The notes under the pieces are model-generated. The model worked only from the letters and a program-made list of their open reading frames with translations. It was not told the origin of the DNA and did not search any database. From contig CALJDK010000092.1 of assembly GCA_938023735.1 (NCBI GenBank), positions 1 to 49,909 of the forward strand: a stretch of DNA of 49,909 nucleotides, written 5' to 3'. Below are positions 24,435 through 33,584 of the stretch, one piece after another. The translations under genes and the position numbers were made by a program. The stretch's first letter is position 1; each line of letters begins with the position of its first letter. The stretch comes from an uncultured Acidimicrobiales bacterium. GTDB lineage: Bacteria > Actinomycetota > Acidimicrobiia > Acidimicrobiales > SHLQ01.

Positions 24435-26114
24435 ATGACGATGAGCTTTGAAGACGCCTGTGCAGCCGTACACGCGCCAGGGACCATGTTTGAAATCACC
24501 GAGGGTGAGATCGACGGCAACCCGACAACGGTGTACGCCAATTGCCCGCCGAGCGTGTCGGCGCTGTTTGCCATGGCTGCAGCGCGCGAGGACGACTTCA
24601 TCATCTATGAAGACGAGCGGTGGACCATGCCCAAGGTGCTCGCCACCGCCGCGGGCATGGGCATGTTGCTGGTCGAGACCTACGGAGTCGAGAAGGGCGA
24701 CCGGGTAGCTATCGCCATGCGGAACTATCCCGAGTGGATCGCGGCGTTTGCAGCAATCGTGAGTGTTGGTGCGGTTGCGGTGCCCCTGAATGCCTGGTGG
24801 CAGACCGATGAATTTGGTTTCGCTATCGAAGACGCCGAGCCAAAAGTGATCTTTGCTGACGCCGAGCGAATGACGAAGCTCGTCGAGGCCGGAGCCGAAA
24901 CAGCCCTGGTGATTGTGCGAAGCGAAGGATCGCTTCCCGACAACGCAAAGCACCTTGCCGACGTGATGCCCGCCGACCTCACGGCAGCGCAGATGCCACA
25001 GGTTCCGATCGATCCCGACGACAACGCCACCATCTTGTACACATCGGGCACCACGGGTCGCCCAAAGGGTGCGGTCAGTAGCCAACGGGCTGTCTTGAGT
25101 GCGCTGCTTTCGTTTGCCGCTCGGGCCCAGGTGGCCGCACTTCGTGAACCCGAGGAGGCCCCAGCTGAGGGCGAGTCGACCCAAACCTGTTTCATGCTTT
25201 GTGTTCCGCTTTTCCATGTGACGGGCCTGATCCCGGTCATGTTGGGTTCCTTTGTTGGCGGGTCGAAACTGGTGATGACCCACAAGTGGGAACCCAACCG
25301 TGCGCTCGAGCTCATCGAAGCCGAGAAGGTCACACACTTCGTTGGTGTGCCCACGATGAGTTGGGATCTCCTCGAAGCCGAAACCTTCGCCGAGCGCGAC
25401 ACGTCGAGCCTGCGCTCGGTCGGCGGCGGCGGGGCGCCTATGCCTCCCGAACTGGTGAAGCGAATCGACGACAACTTTCCCAAGGGAAAGCCCGGACTTG
25501 GCTACGGCATGACCGAGACCAACGCCTACGGCCCGCAGAACACCGGTTCAGATTTCGTGAACAACCCGACCAGTACCGGCCGTCCGGTATCGGTGATGAA
25601 GATGCGTATCACCGACCCCGATGGCAACGAGTTGCCCGTCGGCGAAACCGGCGAAATCTGGTTCAGTGGGCCCACCCTGATCAAGGGTTACTGGAACCGC
25701 CCCGATGCTACCGCCGAGACGCTGGTCGATGGCTGGCTTCGATCGGGCGACATCGGCCGGCTCGACGAGGAGGGCTATGTGTATGTGAGTGACCGGGCGA
25801 AGGACATGGTGTTGCGAGGCGGCGAGAACATCTACTGCGCCGAGGTAGAGGCTGCTATCTATGAGCACCCGGCGGTCTATGAGGTTGCGGTGTATGGCGT
25901 GCCCGACGAGCGCCTTGGCGAGGAGCTGGCGTGTCACGTGATGGTGAAAGAGGGCGAAGATCTTGACGCCGGCGAGCTCCAGCAGTTTGTTGGTGCTCGT
26001 CTGGCCAAGTTCAAGGTGCCAACGGTGGTGACGGTGGTGCGCGAGTCATTGCCTCGGAATGCCTCGGGCAAGATCCTCAAACGCGAACTACGAGAGGCCG
26101 CATCCCAGAACTAG
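24435..26114 (+). CDS. fatty acyl-CoA synthetase (AMP-forming, class I adenylate-forming enzyme)
   Basis: ATG 24435 is used (ATG 24441 is an alternative); the open frame begins earlier, at 24369, without support. The product has 559 residues. The AMP-binding P-loop is ILYTSGTTGRPKGAV, the A5 motif is GYGMTETNAYG, the A7-A8 hinge is RSGDIGRLDEEGYVYVSDRAKDMVLRGGENIY, and the catalytic A10 lysine is in RNASGKILKREL. It should activate a carboxylic acid to acyl-CoA through an acyl-adenylate. Chain length cannot be told. It is divergent from nth and convergent with the GH43-RTX gene. Confidence 0.94.
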   Translation: MTMSFEDACAAVHAPGTMFEITEGEIDGNPTTVYANCPPSVSALFAMAAAREDDFIIYEDERWTMPKVLATAAGMGMLLVETYGVEKGDRVAIAMRNYPEWIAAFAAIVSVGAVAVPLNAWWQTDEFGFAIEDAEPKVIFADAERMTKLVEAGAETALVIVRSEGSLPDNAKHLADVMPADLTAAQMPQVPIDPDDNATILYTSGTTGRPKGAVSSQRAVLSALLSFAARAQVAALREPEEAPAEGESTQTCFMLCVPLFHVTGLIPVMLGSFVGGSKLVMTHKWEPNRALELIEAEKVTHFVGVPTMSWDLLEAETFAERDTSSLRSVGGGGAPMPPELVKRIDDNFPKGKPGLGYGMTETNAYGPQNTGSDFVNNPTSTGRPVSVMKMRITDPDGNELPVGETGEIWFSGPTLIKGYWNRPDATAETLVDGWLRSGDIGRLDEEGYVYVSDRAKDMVLRGGENIYCAEVEAAIYEHPAVYEVAVYGVPDERLGEELACHVMVKEGEDLDAGELQQFVGARLAKFKVPTVVTVVRESLPRNASGKILKRELREAASQN

Positions 26115-26130
26115 GGATCCAGAACTAGAG
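26102..26130. repeat. short tandem duplication of the acyl-CoA synthetase stop region
   Basis: ATCCCAGAACTAGGG (26102-26116) is followed by ATCCAGAACTAGAG (26117-26130), with one base lost. The first copy contains the TAG stop of the synthetase gene, and AGAACTAG is repeated downstream. It lies between convergent genes. Confidence 0.55.
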
Positions 26131-26153
26131 AGACAGCCAACAGGTCGTTTCGA

Positions 26154-27563
26154 TCAGCACTTTTTGGTCGACGTGGCGGCAACTTCGGCCGTACAGAGGT
26201 CGTTACCCAATCCGCCTCGAAGTCGGTCGTTGCCGGTTCCGCCAACGAGCTGATCGCGGTGTTTGCCGCCAATGAGCAGGTCGTTGCCGGGTCCTCCGGC
26301 TAACCCGTCGCGCCCGGTGTTGCCTTTCAACGTGTCGTTGCCGTCGTCGCCTTGAATGGCGTCGTTGCCGCGACCGCCGTTCAAGAGGTCGTCGCCCGCA
26401 CCGCCGCAGATGATGTCGTGTCCGGCGTTGGCGAAGACTCGGTCGTCACCCGATCCGGCGGTAATGACGTCGTTGCCTTTGGTGCCGCGAATGCGATCGT
26501 CGCCGGGGGTGCCCACGATGGTCGATAGCCAGCCGCCGCAGGTCTCGGCAAAGGGGCCGAGCCTCTCAACGGTCGCGTTCACGGTGCGGGGTAGGGACTG
26601 GTTGAAGGCGACGGTCAGAAGTTCGGCCGACCGGTGGCCGCCGTTTCCGTAGCCTTCGGCCCGTTGCCAACGGTGGATCGTCAGAAGTGCGATATCGCTT
26701 TTCGTGCCTTGCAGAATCGGCGAGAAGGATCCGCCGCCGGAGCCGCCAGCAAGACCGGTGAGCCAGGCCCCTTCGTCTTCTTTGCAGGGCCCCGAAGGGC
26801 TCGAGCAGACGGCGTGTCCCATGCTGTAGGACGAGGTTCGCCAGTCGTTTCCTGACCAGAACAGGTGGAGGCGGCCGTCGGGTCCGGTGATCATGGACGG
26901 GTTCTCGTTCACACCCGCTTCCCACGGGGCATCGGCGGCGACGAGCGCAGTTTCGGGGCCGGTGAACGCAAGGCCGTCGGCGCTGAGTGGTCGCGATCTG
27001 ATGACGGGAAGACCGTTTCTGGTCGGGTCATCATTCTTGTACAGCAGCCAGTTATTGCCGTCGGTGTCTCGAAAGAACGACGCGTCGATGTGGCCGCCGC
27101 GGGTGCGGTCACAGGCAAGTGGCAGGTCGAAGGGTTGGAAGGGGCCGTCGGGGGTGGAGGAGATCGCCAGGCCGATACACCGGTGCTGGTTGCGGGGATT
27201 GTTGGACTTGTCGGTGAAGTACATCACCCAACGGTCTTCTACGAAGGCCACTGCAGGAGCCCAGATTTCTCCGGTTCCCCACGCCGGAGTTTGCGCAAGT
27301 GCGTCGGATTCGACCCGCCAGTTGAGGAGGTCATTTGATGATCGGGTGGGGACGAGTTGTCCGCTCGCCGTTGTGCCATACACCCACCATCGGTCGACAC
27401 CTCGCACGATATGCGGGTCGGGAAGGTCACCGGATCCGATTGGCCAGGACTCAGGCGCGCCGGAGTCTGCGGCGCTCGGTTGTTGGCTAGCGAGCAGTGC
27501 GGAAACACTCAACGCCAGCAACAAGACGGTAAGGGGTTTCCACAAGCGGGCGCGGGGGAACAC
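26154..27563 (-). CDS. secreted GH43-type glycosidase with C-terminal RTX repeats
   Basis: The 469-residue protein has a signal peptide (LWKPLTVLLLALSVSALLASQQPSAADS). Residues about 40-330 fit a glycoside hydrolase family 43 five-bladed propeller: DLPDPHIVRGVDRWWVYGTT near the start, W-A-P in TGEIWAPAVAFVEDRWVMYFT, and GHIDASFFRDTDGNNWLLYKND with an acidic residue in the middle. About 110 residues of RTX calcium-binding repeats follow (GTPGDDRIRGTKGNDVITAGSGDD and onward), ending DLCTAEVAATSTKKC. GH43 enzymes cleave arabinose- or xylose-containing glycans, but the substrate here is unknown. The RTX part suggests calcium-dependent folding after export. The neighbour sulfatase hints at sulfated polysaccharide. 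Confidence 0.85.
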   Translation of the reverse strand: MFPRARLWKPLTVLLLALSVSALLASQQPSAADSGAPESWPIGSGDLPDPHIVRGVDRWWVYGTTASGQLVPTRSSNDLLNWRVESDALAQTPAWGTGEIWAPAVAFVEDRWVMYFTDKSNNPRNQHRCIGLAISSTPDGPFQPFDLPLACDRTRGGHIDASFFRDTDGNNWLLYKNDDPTRNGLPVIRSRPLSADGLAFTGPETALVAADAPWEAGVNENPSMITGPDGRLHLFWSGNDWRTSSYSMGHAVCSSPSGPCKEDEGAWLTGLAGGSGGGSFSPILQGTKSDIALLTIHRWQRAEGYGNGGHRSAELLTVAFNQSLPRTVNATVERLGPFAETCGGWLSTIVGTPGDDRIRGTKGNDVITAGSGDDRVFANAGHDIICGGAGDDLLNGGRGNDAIQGDDGNDTLKGNTGRDGLAGGPGNDLLIGGKHRDQLVGGTGNDRLRGGLGNDLCTAEVAATSTKKC

Positions 27564-27691
27564 GCCGGGGAAATTGGTGGGGGAGATAGCTCAAGTCTAC
27601 CGAGACTGATGTCATGTTCCCTGAGGCGAAAGATCTGCCAGTTAAACCAGCAATTTGGTTTCTTGTGGTCGGGATGCGAGCATCGGGCCTT

Positions 27692-29956
27692 ATGAGTCGA
27701 CCATCACGATTTGAAGGCAAGATCGCTAACACGGTTCCCGAGTCCGAGCCGTGGTTCGATGTCCCACCGCACCCCGGGGCCGATGCTCCCAACGTGGTGG
27801 TCATATTGCTCGACGACACCGGCTTCGCGCAGTTCGGTTGTTATGGCTCTGATATCGATACACCCAACGTCGATGCGCTCGCCGCCGACGGGTTGCAGTT
27901 CACAAACTTCCACGTGACACCGCTGTGCTCGCCAACCCGGGCTTCGCTGCTCACAGGTCGCTCGCAACACGCAGTAGGTATGCGGGCCGTATCGAACTTC
28001 CGAACCGGCTTCCCCAATCAGCTCGGCCACATCAGCAACCACGCCGCAACGATGGCCGAAGTGCTTGGCAGCGAGGGCTACGCCACGTTCTGCGTAGGTA
28101 AATGGCACCTAGCGCCCATGGAGCAATGCTCGGCGGCCGGTCCATTCGACCAGTGGCCTCTCGGCCGTGGCTTCAACCGGTTCTACGGTTTCCTCGAAGG
28201 CGAGACCGACCAGTTTCACCCCGAATTGGTGAGCGACAATCACCCCATCGAGCCGCCCGCTGGCCCCGAAGACGGCTACCACGTGTCCGAGGACCTCATC
28301 GACCAGGGCTTGAAGATGGTGTCGGACTCCATCGGTGTGCGCCCCGACCGTCCGTTCTTTCTCTATGTGCCATTCGGCGCAACCCATGCGCCCCACCAGG
28401 CGCCCGAGGAGTATCTCCAGAAGTACCGCGGGAAGTACGACGAGGGTTGGGACGTGGTACGCGAGCGATGGTTTGCCCGCCAGGTCGAGTTGGGCATCAT
28501 CCCCGAGGGAACCCAGCTGGCGCCTCGTAATCCGGGCGTCGATGCCTGGGACGACCTGCCCGAAAATCAGCAAAAGCTGGCGTGCCGCTTGCAGGAGGCC
28601 TTCGCAGCGTTCCTCGATCACACCGACGACCAGATCGGCCGGCTCATCGAGGGATTGCGTCAGCTCGACCAACTCGACAACACCATCGTGGTGGTGCTGG
28701 CCGACAACGGTGCGTCGCAAGAAGGTGGTCCGTTCGGCGTCATGCACGAGATGAAGTTTTTCAACGGCATCTTCGAATCGCCCGACGATGTCATCGACAA
28801 ACTCGACGACATCGGTGGGCCCCACAGTCACACCAATTACCCGTGGGGTTGGGCGCAGTGCGGCAACTCGCCGTTCAAGTGGTACAAGCAGAACACCCAC
28901 GAAGGTGGCGTGCATGTGCCCATGGTGATGCACTATCCAGCCGGCATCAGCCAGGAGCAGGCCGGTACGATCCGCGACCAGTTCGTCAATGTCTCCGACA
29001 TCGCGCCCACCATTTACGAGCTGGCAGGGGTCACGCCACCCGATACGTTCCGTGGGGTCGAGCAACTTCCGGTTACCGGGCACTCCTTTGCCTCGGTCAT
29101 TGCCGACCGGCAGGCACCGGCAACCAACACGCTGCAGTACTTCGAGATGGGTGGCAGTCGAGCGTTGGTGGCGGACGAGTGGAAGGCGGTCTGCAAACAC
29201 ACGGCCGGCGACGACTACGACACCGAAACGTGGGAGCTCTACGACCTTTCCAACGACTGGTCCGAGTGCAACGACCTTGCCGCCGAGCAATCTGAGAAAC
29301 TCGCTGAGCTCATCGATCTGTGGTGGCAGGAAGCCGAGCGCCACGGCGTGCTGCCGCTCGACGACCGTATGTTCGAGCTCTTCGGCGCCCGGTTCCGCGA
29401 CAACTCGCCGCATCCAGCCAGCCGACGCTACGTGTACCGGCCGCCAATGTCGCCGCTTCCGGGCCAAGCTGCTGCAGCTATCGCTGGTCGATCGTTCGAC
29501 CTCACCGCACCCATCACCCGTACGGCCGGCGACGACGGCGTGATCTACGCCACCGGCACGGAGAACTCGGGGTTCTCGGTCTTCGTCCAGAACGACAAGC
29601 TGGTGGTCGACTACAACGCGTTCGATGATCACACCATTGTCGAGTCGAACATCGATATTCCCAATGGCGACTCCACCATCGAGGTTCGTGTTCGCCGCGG
29701 CGAGGCCCGTACCGGAACCATCAGCCTGTTCATCGATGGCCAACCCGTGGGTGATGGCACTACCAACCTGTTCATGCAGATGATGTCCTCGGTGGGGCCG
29801 AGCGTCGGTTACGACCACGGCTCGCCGGTCTCAACCCGCTACGACGCACCGTTTCCCTTTGCGGGCACGCTGCACGAAGTGGTGATTCAGCTCGTTTCTC
29901 GCCAAGACGCTGAAGCGCAGGCGGCCGAGGCCGCCTCCGAGATGAGCCGTCAGTAA
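27692..29956 (+). CDS. arylsulfatase-type sulfatase
   Basis: ATG 27692 is used; upstream codons in the open frame do not fit the family. The 754-residue product has the sulfatase start VVVILLDDTGFAQFGCYGSDIDTPNVDALAADG and the CxPxR formylglycine motif CSPTRASLLTGR (Cys79). A KWHLAP lysine motif follows, and later VLADNGAS and a GNSPFKWYKQNTHEGGVHVPMVMHYP segment typical of the S1 family. The Cys must be converted to formylglycine; no maturase is in the window. The C-terminal 180 residues form a beta-rich extension. I see no signal peptide at this start, so it may be cytoplasmic, or the true start may be upstream. Confidence 0.9.
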   Translation: MSRPSRFEGKIANTVPESEPWFDVPPHPGADAPNVVVILLDDTGFAQFGCYGSDIDTPNVDALAADGLQFTNFHVTPLCSPTRASLLTGRSQHAVGMRAVSNFRTGFPNQLGHISNHAATMAEVLGSEGYATFCVGKWHLAPMEQCSAAGPFDQWPLGRGFNRFYGFLEGETDQFHPELVSDNHPIEPPAGPEDGYHVSEDLIDQGLKMVSDSIGVRPDRPFFLYVPFGATHAPHQAPEEYLQKYRGKYDEGWDVVRERWFARQVELGIIPEGTQLAPRNPGVDAWDDLPENQQKLACRLQEAFAAFLDHTDDQIGRLIEGLRQLDQLDNTIVVVLADNGASQEGGPFGVMHEMKFFNGIFESPDDVIDKLDDIGGPHSHTNYPWGWAQCGNSPFKWYKQNTHEGGVHVPMVMHYPAGISQEQAGTIRDQFVNVSDIAPTIYELAGVTPPDTFRGVEQLPVTGHSFASVIADRQAPATNTLQYFEMGGSRALVADEWKAVCKHTAGDDYDTETWELYDLSNDWSECNDLAAEQSEKLAELIDLWWQEAERHGVLPLDDRMFELFGARFRDNSPHPASRRYVYRPPMSPLPGQAAAAIAGRSFDLTAPITRTAGDDGVIYATGTENSGFSVFVQNDKLVVDYNAFDDHTIVESNIDIPNGDSTIEVRVRRGEARTGTISLFIDGQPVGDGTTNLFMQMMSSVGPSVGYDHGSPVSTRYDAPFPFAGTLHEVVIQLVSRQDAEAQAAEAASEMSRQ

Positions 29957-29999
29957 ACCGCCCCTTCGCCTTCAACCTTCAGACTCTTTAGGACGCCAC

Positions 30000-30902
30000 A
30001 TGGAAACCCTACGCACGCCCGACGACCGCTTCGCTGATCTCTCTGGATACGGCTTTTCACCCAACTATGCCGACATCTCCGATCAGGATGGGGGCACACT
30101 TCGGGTCCACTATCTCGACGAAGGTCCGGCCGATGCTGCGCCTATCCTGCTCATGCACGGCGAACCCTCGTGGTGCTACCTGTACCGCAAGATGATCCCC
30201 GGACTGGTTGCTGCAGGACATCGGATAATCGCCCCCGACCTGGTCGGCTTTGGCCGAAGCGACAAGCCCACCGAGCAGAGCGATTACACCTATGCCCGAC
30301 ACGTGGCGTGGATGAATGAGCTCCTCATCGACCACCTCAACCTGTCGGGCGCCACGTTCTTTGGTCAGGATTGGGGTGGATTGGTCGGTCTTCGGGTGGT
30401 GTTGGCTAACCCTGATCGTTTCGACCGGATCGTCGTGGGGAATACCGGGCTACCGACCGGCGATGGGCCACTCAGCGAGGCCTTTATGGAATGGCAGAAG
30501 TTCTCGCAAACCACCCCAGTGTTTGATGTTGGGTTCCTTCTCAACAGTGCGACGGTAGGCGATCTCACCGAGGGCGAGGTCGCCGCATACAACGCGCCGT
30601 TCCCCGACGACACCTACAAAGCCGGTGCCCGGATCTTCCCATCGCTGGTACCGACGACCCCCGACGATCCCGAAGCCGGCGCCAACCAAGCTGCATGGAA
30701 GGTGCTGTCGGCATGGGAGAAGCCGTTCATCACCTGCTTCAGCGATGGTGATCCCGTAACCGCCGGCGGCGAGAAGATTTTCCAAGCCAAGGTTCCCGGC
30801 GCCGCAGGTCAGCCCCACCAGATCATGAAGGGTGGCGGTCACTTCCTCCAAGAAGACGTAGCCCCAGACCTCGTCCGGCTACTCACCGAAGTCATCAACT
30901 AG
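30000..30902 (+). CDS. haloalkane dehalogenase
   Basis: This 300-residue alpha/beta hydrolase has the marks of haloalkane dehalogenases. HGEPSW forms the oxyanion hole and start of the halide pocket. The nucleophile Asp124 is in FGQDWGGLVGL and is followed by the halide-binding Trp125. The base is His281 in GGHFLQED. The position of the nucleophile matches DhlA of subfamily I. The enzyme replaces a halide with OH through an aspartyl ester. It follows the sulfatase with a 43-nt gap, so the two may be co-transcribed, and a strong hairpin closes the unit. A fluoroacetate-type or epoxide hydrolase role is less likely, given the Asp-Trp pair. Confidence 0.9.
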   Translation: METLRTPDDRFADLSGYGFSPNYADISDQDGGTLRVHYLDEGPADAAPILLMHGEPSWCYLYRKMIPGLVAAGHRIIAPDLVGFGRSDKPTEQSDYTYARHVAWMNELLIDHLNLSGATFFGQDWGGLVGLRVVLANPDRFDRIVVGNTGLPTGDGPLSEAFMEWQKFSQTTPVFDVGFLLNSATVGDLTEGEVAAYNAPFPDDTYKAGARIFPSLVPTTPDDPEAGANQAAWKVLSAWEKPFITCFSDGDPVTAGGEKIFQAKVPGAAGQPHQIMKGGGHFLQEDVAPDLVRLLTEVIN

Positions 30903-30945
30903 TCGACCGCGACACTCGTGTCTGACACCTGTGTCGCGGTCGGCT
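30901..30945. terminator. bidirectional terminator-like hairpin between dehalogenase and rtcB
   Basis: Arms at 30901-30915 and 30931-30945 pair over 15 bp with one G-T wobble; the inner 12 bp are perfect. The 15-nt loop has its own GTGTC/GACAC pair (30918-30928). It lies between two convergent genes and overlaps the dehalogenase stop by 2 nt. A short TTT follows on the + strand. Confidence 0.7.
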
Positions 30946-30956
30946 GATTTGGGGGA

Positions 30957-32153
30957 TTACTTTGTTCCCTTGTAGTTGACGACGGCGTTGAGCTCGTGCT
31001 CGATGGTGACCAGATCGGCCTGATCGGACATCACCTGGGTGATGTCCTTGTAGGCCATTGGCGATTCATCGAGCAGCTCGGCTGCCTTGCTCTTCTGCCA
31101 CATTCGGCCTTCCATCGCCGCCTCAAACGAAGCTACGTCGAAGGCACGCTTTGCCGCCTTCCGGCCATACGCACGGCCTGCGCCGTGAGCGGCCGAACGG
31201 TAGGACGCAGCGTTACCAAGTCCGGAAACGATGTAGCTGTTGGTGCCCATCGAACCCGGGATGACACCCATGTCGCCCACGTCGGCCCGGATGGCGCCCT
31301 TGCGGGTGATCCAAAGCTCGCGGTCGTCGTGGGTCTCACGCTCGGTGTAGTTGTGGTGACAGTTGATGCGACGCAGCTCCTTCACGGGCCGACCGACGGT
31401 GTCGTTCAGCACGCCGAGTAGCGCGTTCATCATCTGCTCTCGATTTTCGAGCGCGTAGTCCTGCGCCCACAACATGTCCTTGATGTAGGCGTTGAACCCC
31501 GGGTCGGTATCGAGGAAGTACGCGAGGTCGCGATCTTCCAACGAACGCTCAAGGTCCTGGCACAGCTGGCGGGCGGTGCCGATGTGTTGCTGGGCCAAGA
31601 TGTTGCCAATACCACGGCTGCCCGAGTGCAAAACCGCCCACACCTTGTCGCGCTCGTCGATGCTCACCTCCACGAAGTGGTTACCCCCGCCAAGGGTTCC
31701 CAGCTGCGGCGCCATCTTCGACGTAGCGTTGCTCTTGAGCTCGAGGTCGGTTTCGAGGGGGTTTGCAGCAAGCCAATCGATAGCTGTCTTCTGAGCCTTG
31801 TAGTGGCGGTTGAACCCGGCGGGAATGACCTTGCCGATGCCGCGCAGGATTGGTCCGAGGTTGTCGGGTAGGTGCGAGGCGTCGAGGTCGGTCTCGACGG
31901 CGATCATGCCGCAGCCAATATCCACGCCCACGGCTGCGGGAATGATGGCCGACTCGGTAGGGATGACTGAACCAACGGTTGCGCCCATGCCCCAGTGAGC
32001 ATCGGGCATCAGGGCGATGGGTCCGGAAACGGCAGGGCAGCGGGCCGAGGTGAGGGCCTGTTGCATCGTGTTCTCTTCCAGGTTGCTGGCCCAGGAGCGC
32101 ACGCGCTCGACGTCGCCGTCGAATCGAATGTCTGCGATGTGTGAAGAGACCAT
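30957..32153 (-). CDS. rtcB: RtcB-family RNA ligase
   Basis: The 398-residue product is typical of RtcB, which joins 2',3'-cyclic-phosphate or 3'-phosphate RNA ends to 5'-OH ends using GTP and Mn2+. Marks are ALMPDAHWGMGATVGSVIP, the metal-binding Cys in GVDIGCGMIAVE, GGGNHFVEV and LHSGSRGIG, plus a C-terminal SYRSAAHGAGRAYGRKAAKRAF segment that carries the guanylate-accepting His region. The ribosome site AGGAGGTG is very strong. No rtcA or rtcR is nearby, so its role in repair or tRNA healing is inferred from family alone. Confidence 0.93.
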   Translation of the reverse strand: MVSSHIADIRFDGDVERVRSWASNLEENTMQQALTSARCPAVSGPIALMPDAHWGMGATVGSVIPTESAIIPAAVGVDIGCGMIAVETDLDASHLPDNLGPILRGIGKVIPAGFNRHYKAQKTAIDWLAANPLETDLELKSNATSKMAPQLGTLGGGNHFVEVSIDERDKVWAVLHSGSRGIGNILAQQHIGTARQLCQDLERSLEDRDLAYFLDTDPGFNAYIKDMLWAQDYALENREQMMNALLGVLNDTVGRPVKELRRINCHHNYTERETHDDRELWITRKGAIRADVGDMGVIPGSMGTNSYIVSGLGNAASYRSAAHGAGRAYGRKAAKRAFDVASFEAAMEGRMWQKSKAAELLDESPMAYKDITQVMSDQADLVTIEHELNAVVNYKGTK

Positions 32154-32310
32154 GATGTGAACACCTCCTGTGTTCTGCGGTTCCTATCGTCCCGCGACTG
32201 CGGGTAGCGAGGAGCCATAGTGGAGGGCAGCAGTTGGAATGTCTACTGAATTTCGGCTCGGTCCCGGTGAACATTCGGGCAGCTCAAGAGCTCTATGACA
32301 GAATGCCGAC

Positions 32311-33534
32311 ATGCCGCTCGGCCACCAATCCAAGCCTGATGATCGAGCTGATGCTGGCTGGAAGATCGACGATGACACCTTCGAGCGCTTTAGCCAGGTC
32401 TTTGATGCGTTTAACCGGTCCGGTTGGGACGACACGGTTAAATCTGAAAAATCTGACGCCTTCTGGGCGTCGTACGCTCAGCCATTGCATGAGTGGCGCA
32501 AGGCCAGAGGCTTCCGCCGACGTGACTACGCGCTTCGAAATGCTGCGTGGTGGGGCACCGACTTCTTCTCGGAGCGAATGGAAGCCGAAGACCGGATGGA
32601 GGGCTTTCTCGACCCACTCAGCGCGCTGCGAGATGGGAGCAATGAACCCGAGCCGTTCGAGTCGTCCGAGGCCGCATCGATAGAAATCAAGCAGGTTGCC
32701 TTGTTGATGGGGGCTGACCTGGCCGGGATCGCTGCCGCTGATGAGCGCTGGCTCTACACCGAAAGTGTCTCGATCAAAGAGGGTGGCCCCAAGCCCAACA
32801 CCATGGACCCTTCGCTCGACAAGGTCATCGTCATTGGCCAAGCCATGGACGCATCCTTAAACGCCACGGCTCCGAGTGCGCTTGCTGGAGCTGCGACCGG
32901 GCTCGGCTATTCACACGACGTGATCACGCTGCTGCTGATCAGTCAGTACATCCGCAATCTTGGTTATGAGGCGGTGCCCACCCTCAACGACACCGCCTTG
33001 GCGATTCCCTATGCGATCAAAGCGGGCCTTGGCGAATACGGCCGGCATGGGTTGGTGATCACGCCCGAGTATGGACCGAACGTTCGCTTCGGCAAGATTT
33101 TCACGAATCTGCCGCTCGAGATCGACGTCCCAATTCGGTTTGGGGTCGAGGAGATGTGCAACATCTGTCAGGCCTGCAGCACCGCATGTCCCTCCCAGGC
33201 GATCACCTACGACAAGCCGAGTGCCAAACTGCACAACATCTCGAACATCCCCGGTATTACCAAGTGGACCACCGACGCCGAAGCGTGTTTTGGGTATTGG
33301 GCCAAGATCAACTCCGACTGCTCGGTCTGCATTCGGGTGTGTCCCTACACCCGAGATTATGACTCGTTCGTCGATCGGCTTTGGGCCCGCTTGGCTGGTG
33401 GCCGATTTCGGCGCCTGGCATTGCTGTGGGATCAAAAAAGTGGTCGCGGCGACCGGGTAAGTCCAAAGGATTGGTGGGATCTCGACCCCGGCGAGACCAG
33501 GGTCGAGATCACCAACAAGCCCGAAGAGCGCTAG
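32311..33534 (+). CDS. reductive-dehalogenase-like iron-sulfur protein
   Basis: The 407-residue protein matches RdhA-type cobalamin/iron-sulfur enzymes. It has AGLGEYGRHGLVITPEYGPNVRFGKIFTNLPL, then a ferredoxin motif CNICQACSTACP (Cys283, 286, 289, 293). A second motif follows, CFGYW...CSVCIRVCP (Cys326, 337, 340, 344). The order and the PSQAI after the first motif fit reductive dehalogenases better than QueG. There is no Tat signal and no RdhB anchor gene, and no fused NAD(P)H reductase domain. It may be a cytoplasmic enzyme fed by a separate reductase. It sits 2 kb from a haloalkane dehalogenase. Dehalogenation activity itself is inference. Confidence 0.82.
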   Translation: MPLGHQSKPDDRADAGWKIDDDTFERFSQVFDAFNRSGWDDTVKSEKSDAFWASYAQPLHEWRKARGFRRRDYALRNAAWWGTDFFSERMEAEDRMEGFLDPLSALRDGSNEPEPFESSEAASIEIKQVALLMGADLAGIAAADERWLYTESVSIKEGGPKPNTMDPSLDKVIVIGQAMDASLNATAPSALAGAATGLGYSHDVITLLLISQYIRNLGYEAVPTLNDTALAIPYAIKAGLGEYGRHGLVITPEYGPNVRFGKIFTNLPLEIDVPIRFGVEEMCNICQACSTACPSQAITYDKPSAKLHNISNIPGITKWTTDAEACFGYWAKINSDCSVCIRVCPYTRDYDSFVDRLWARLAGGRFRRLALLWDQKSGRGDRVSPKDWWDLDPGETRVEITNKPEER

Positions 33535-33584
33535 GTGCCGCTACCGATTGCGGTGCTCGCACCCGTCTCGATAGAACATTGAGA

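Noticed and set aside
28109..29818. A 569-codon open frame antisense to the sulfatase gene
   Set aside because: It lies fully inside a well-supported sulfatase gene, has no family motif and arises from GC-rich codon bias.
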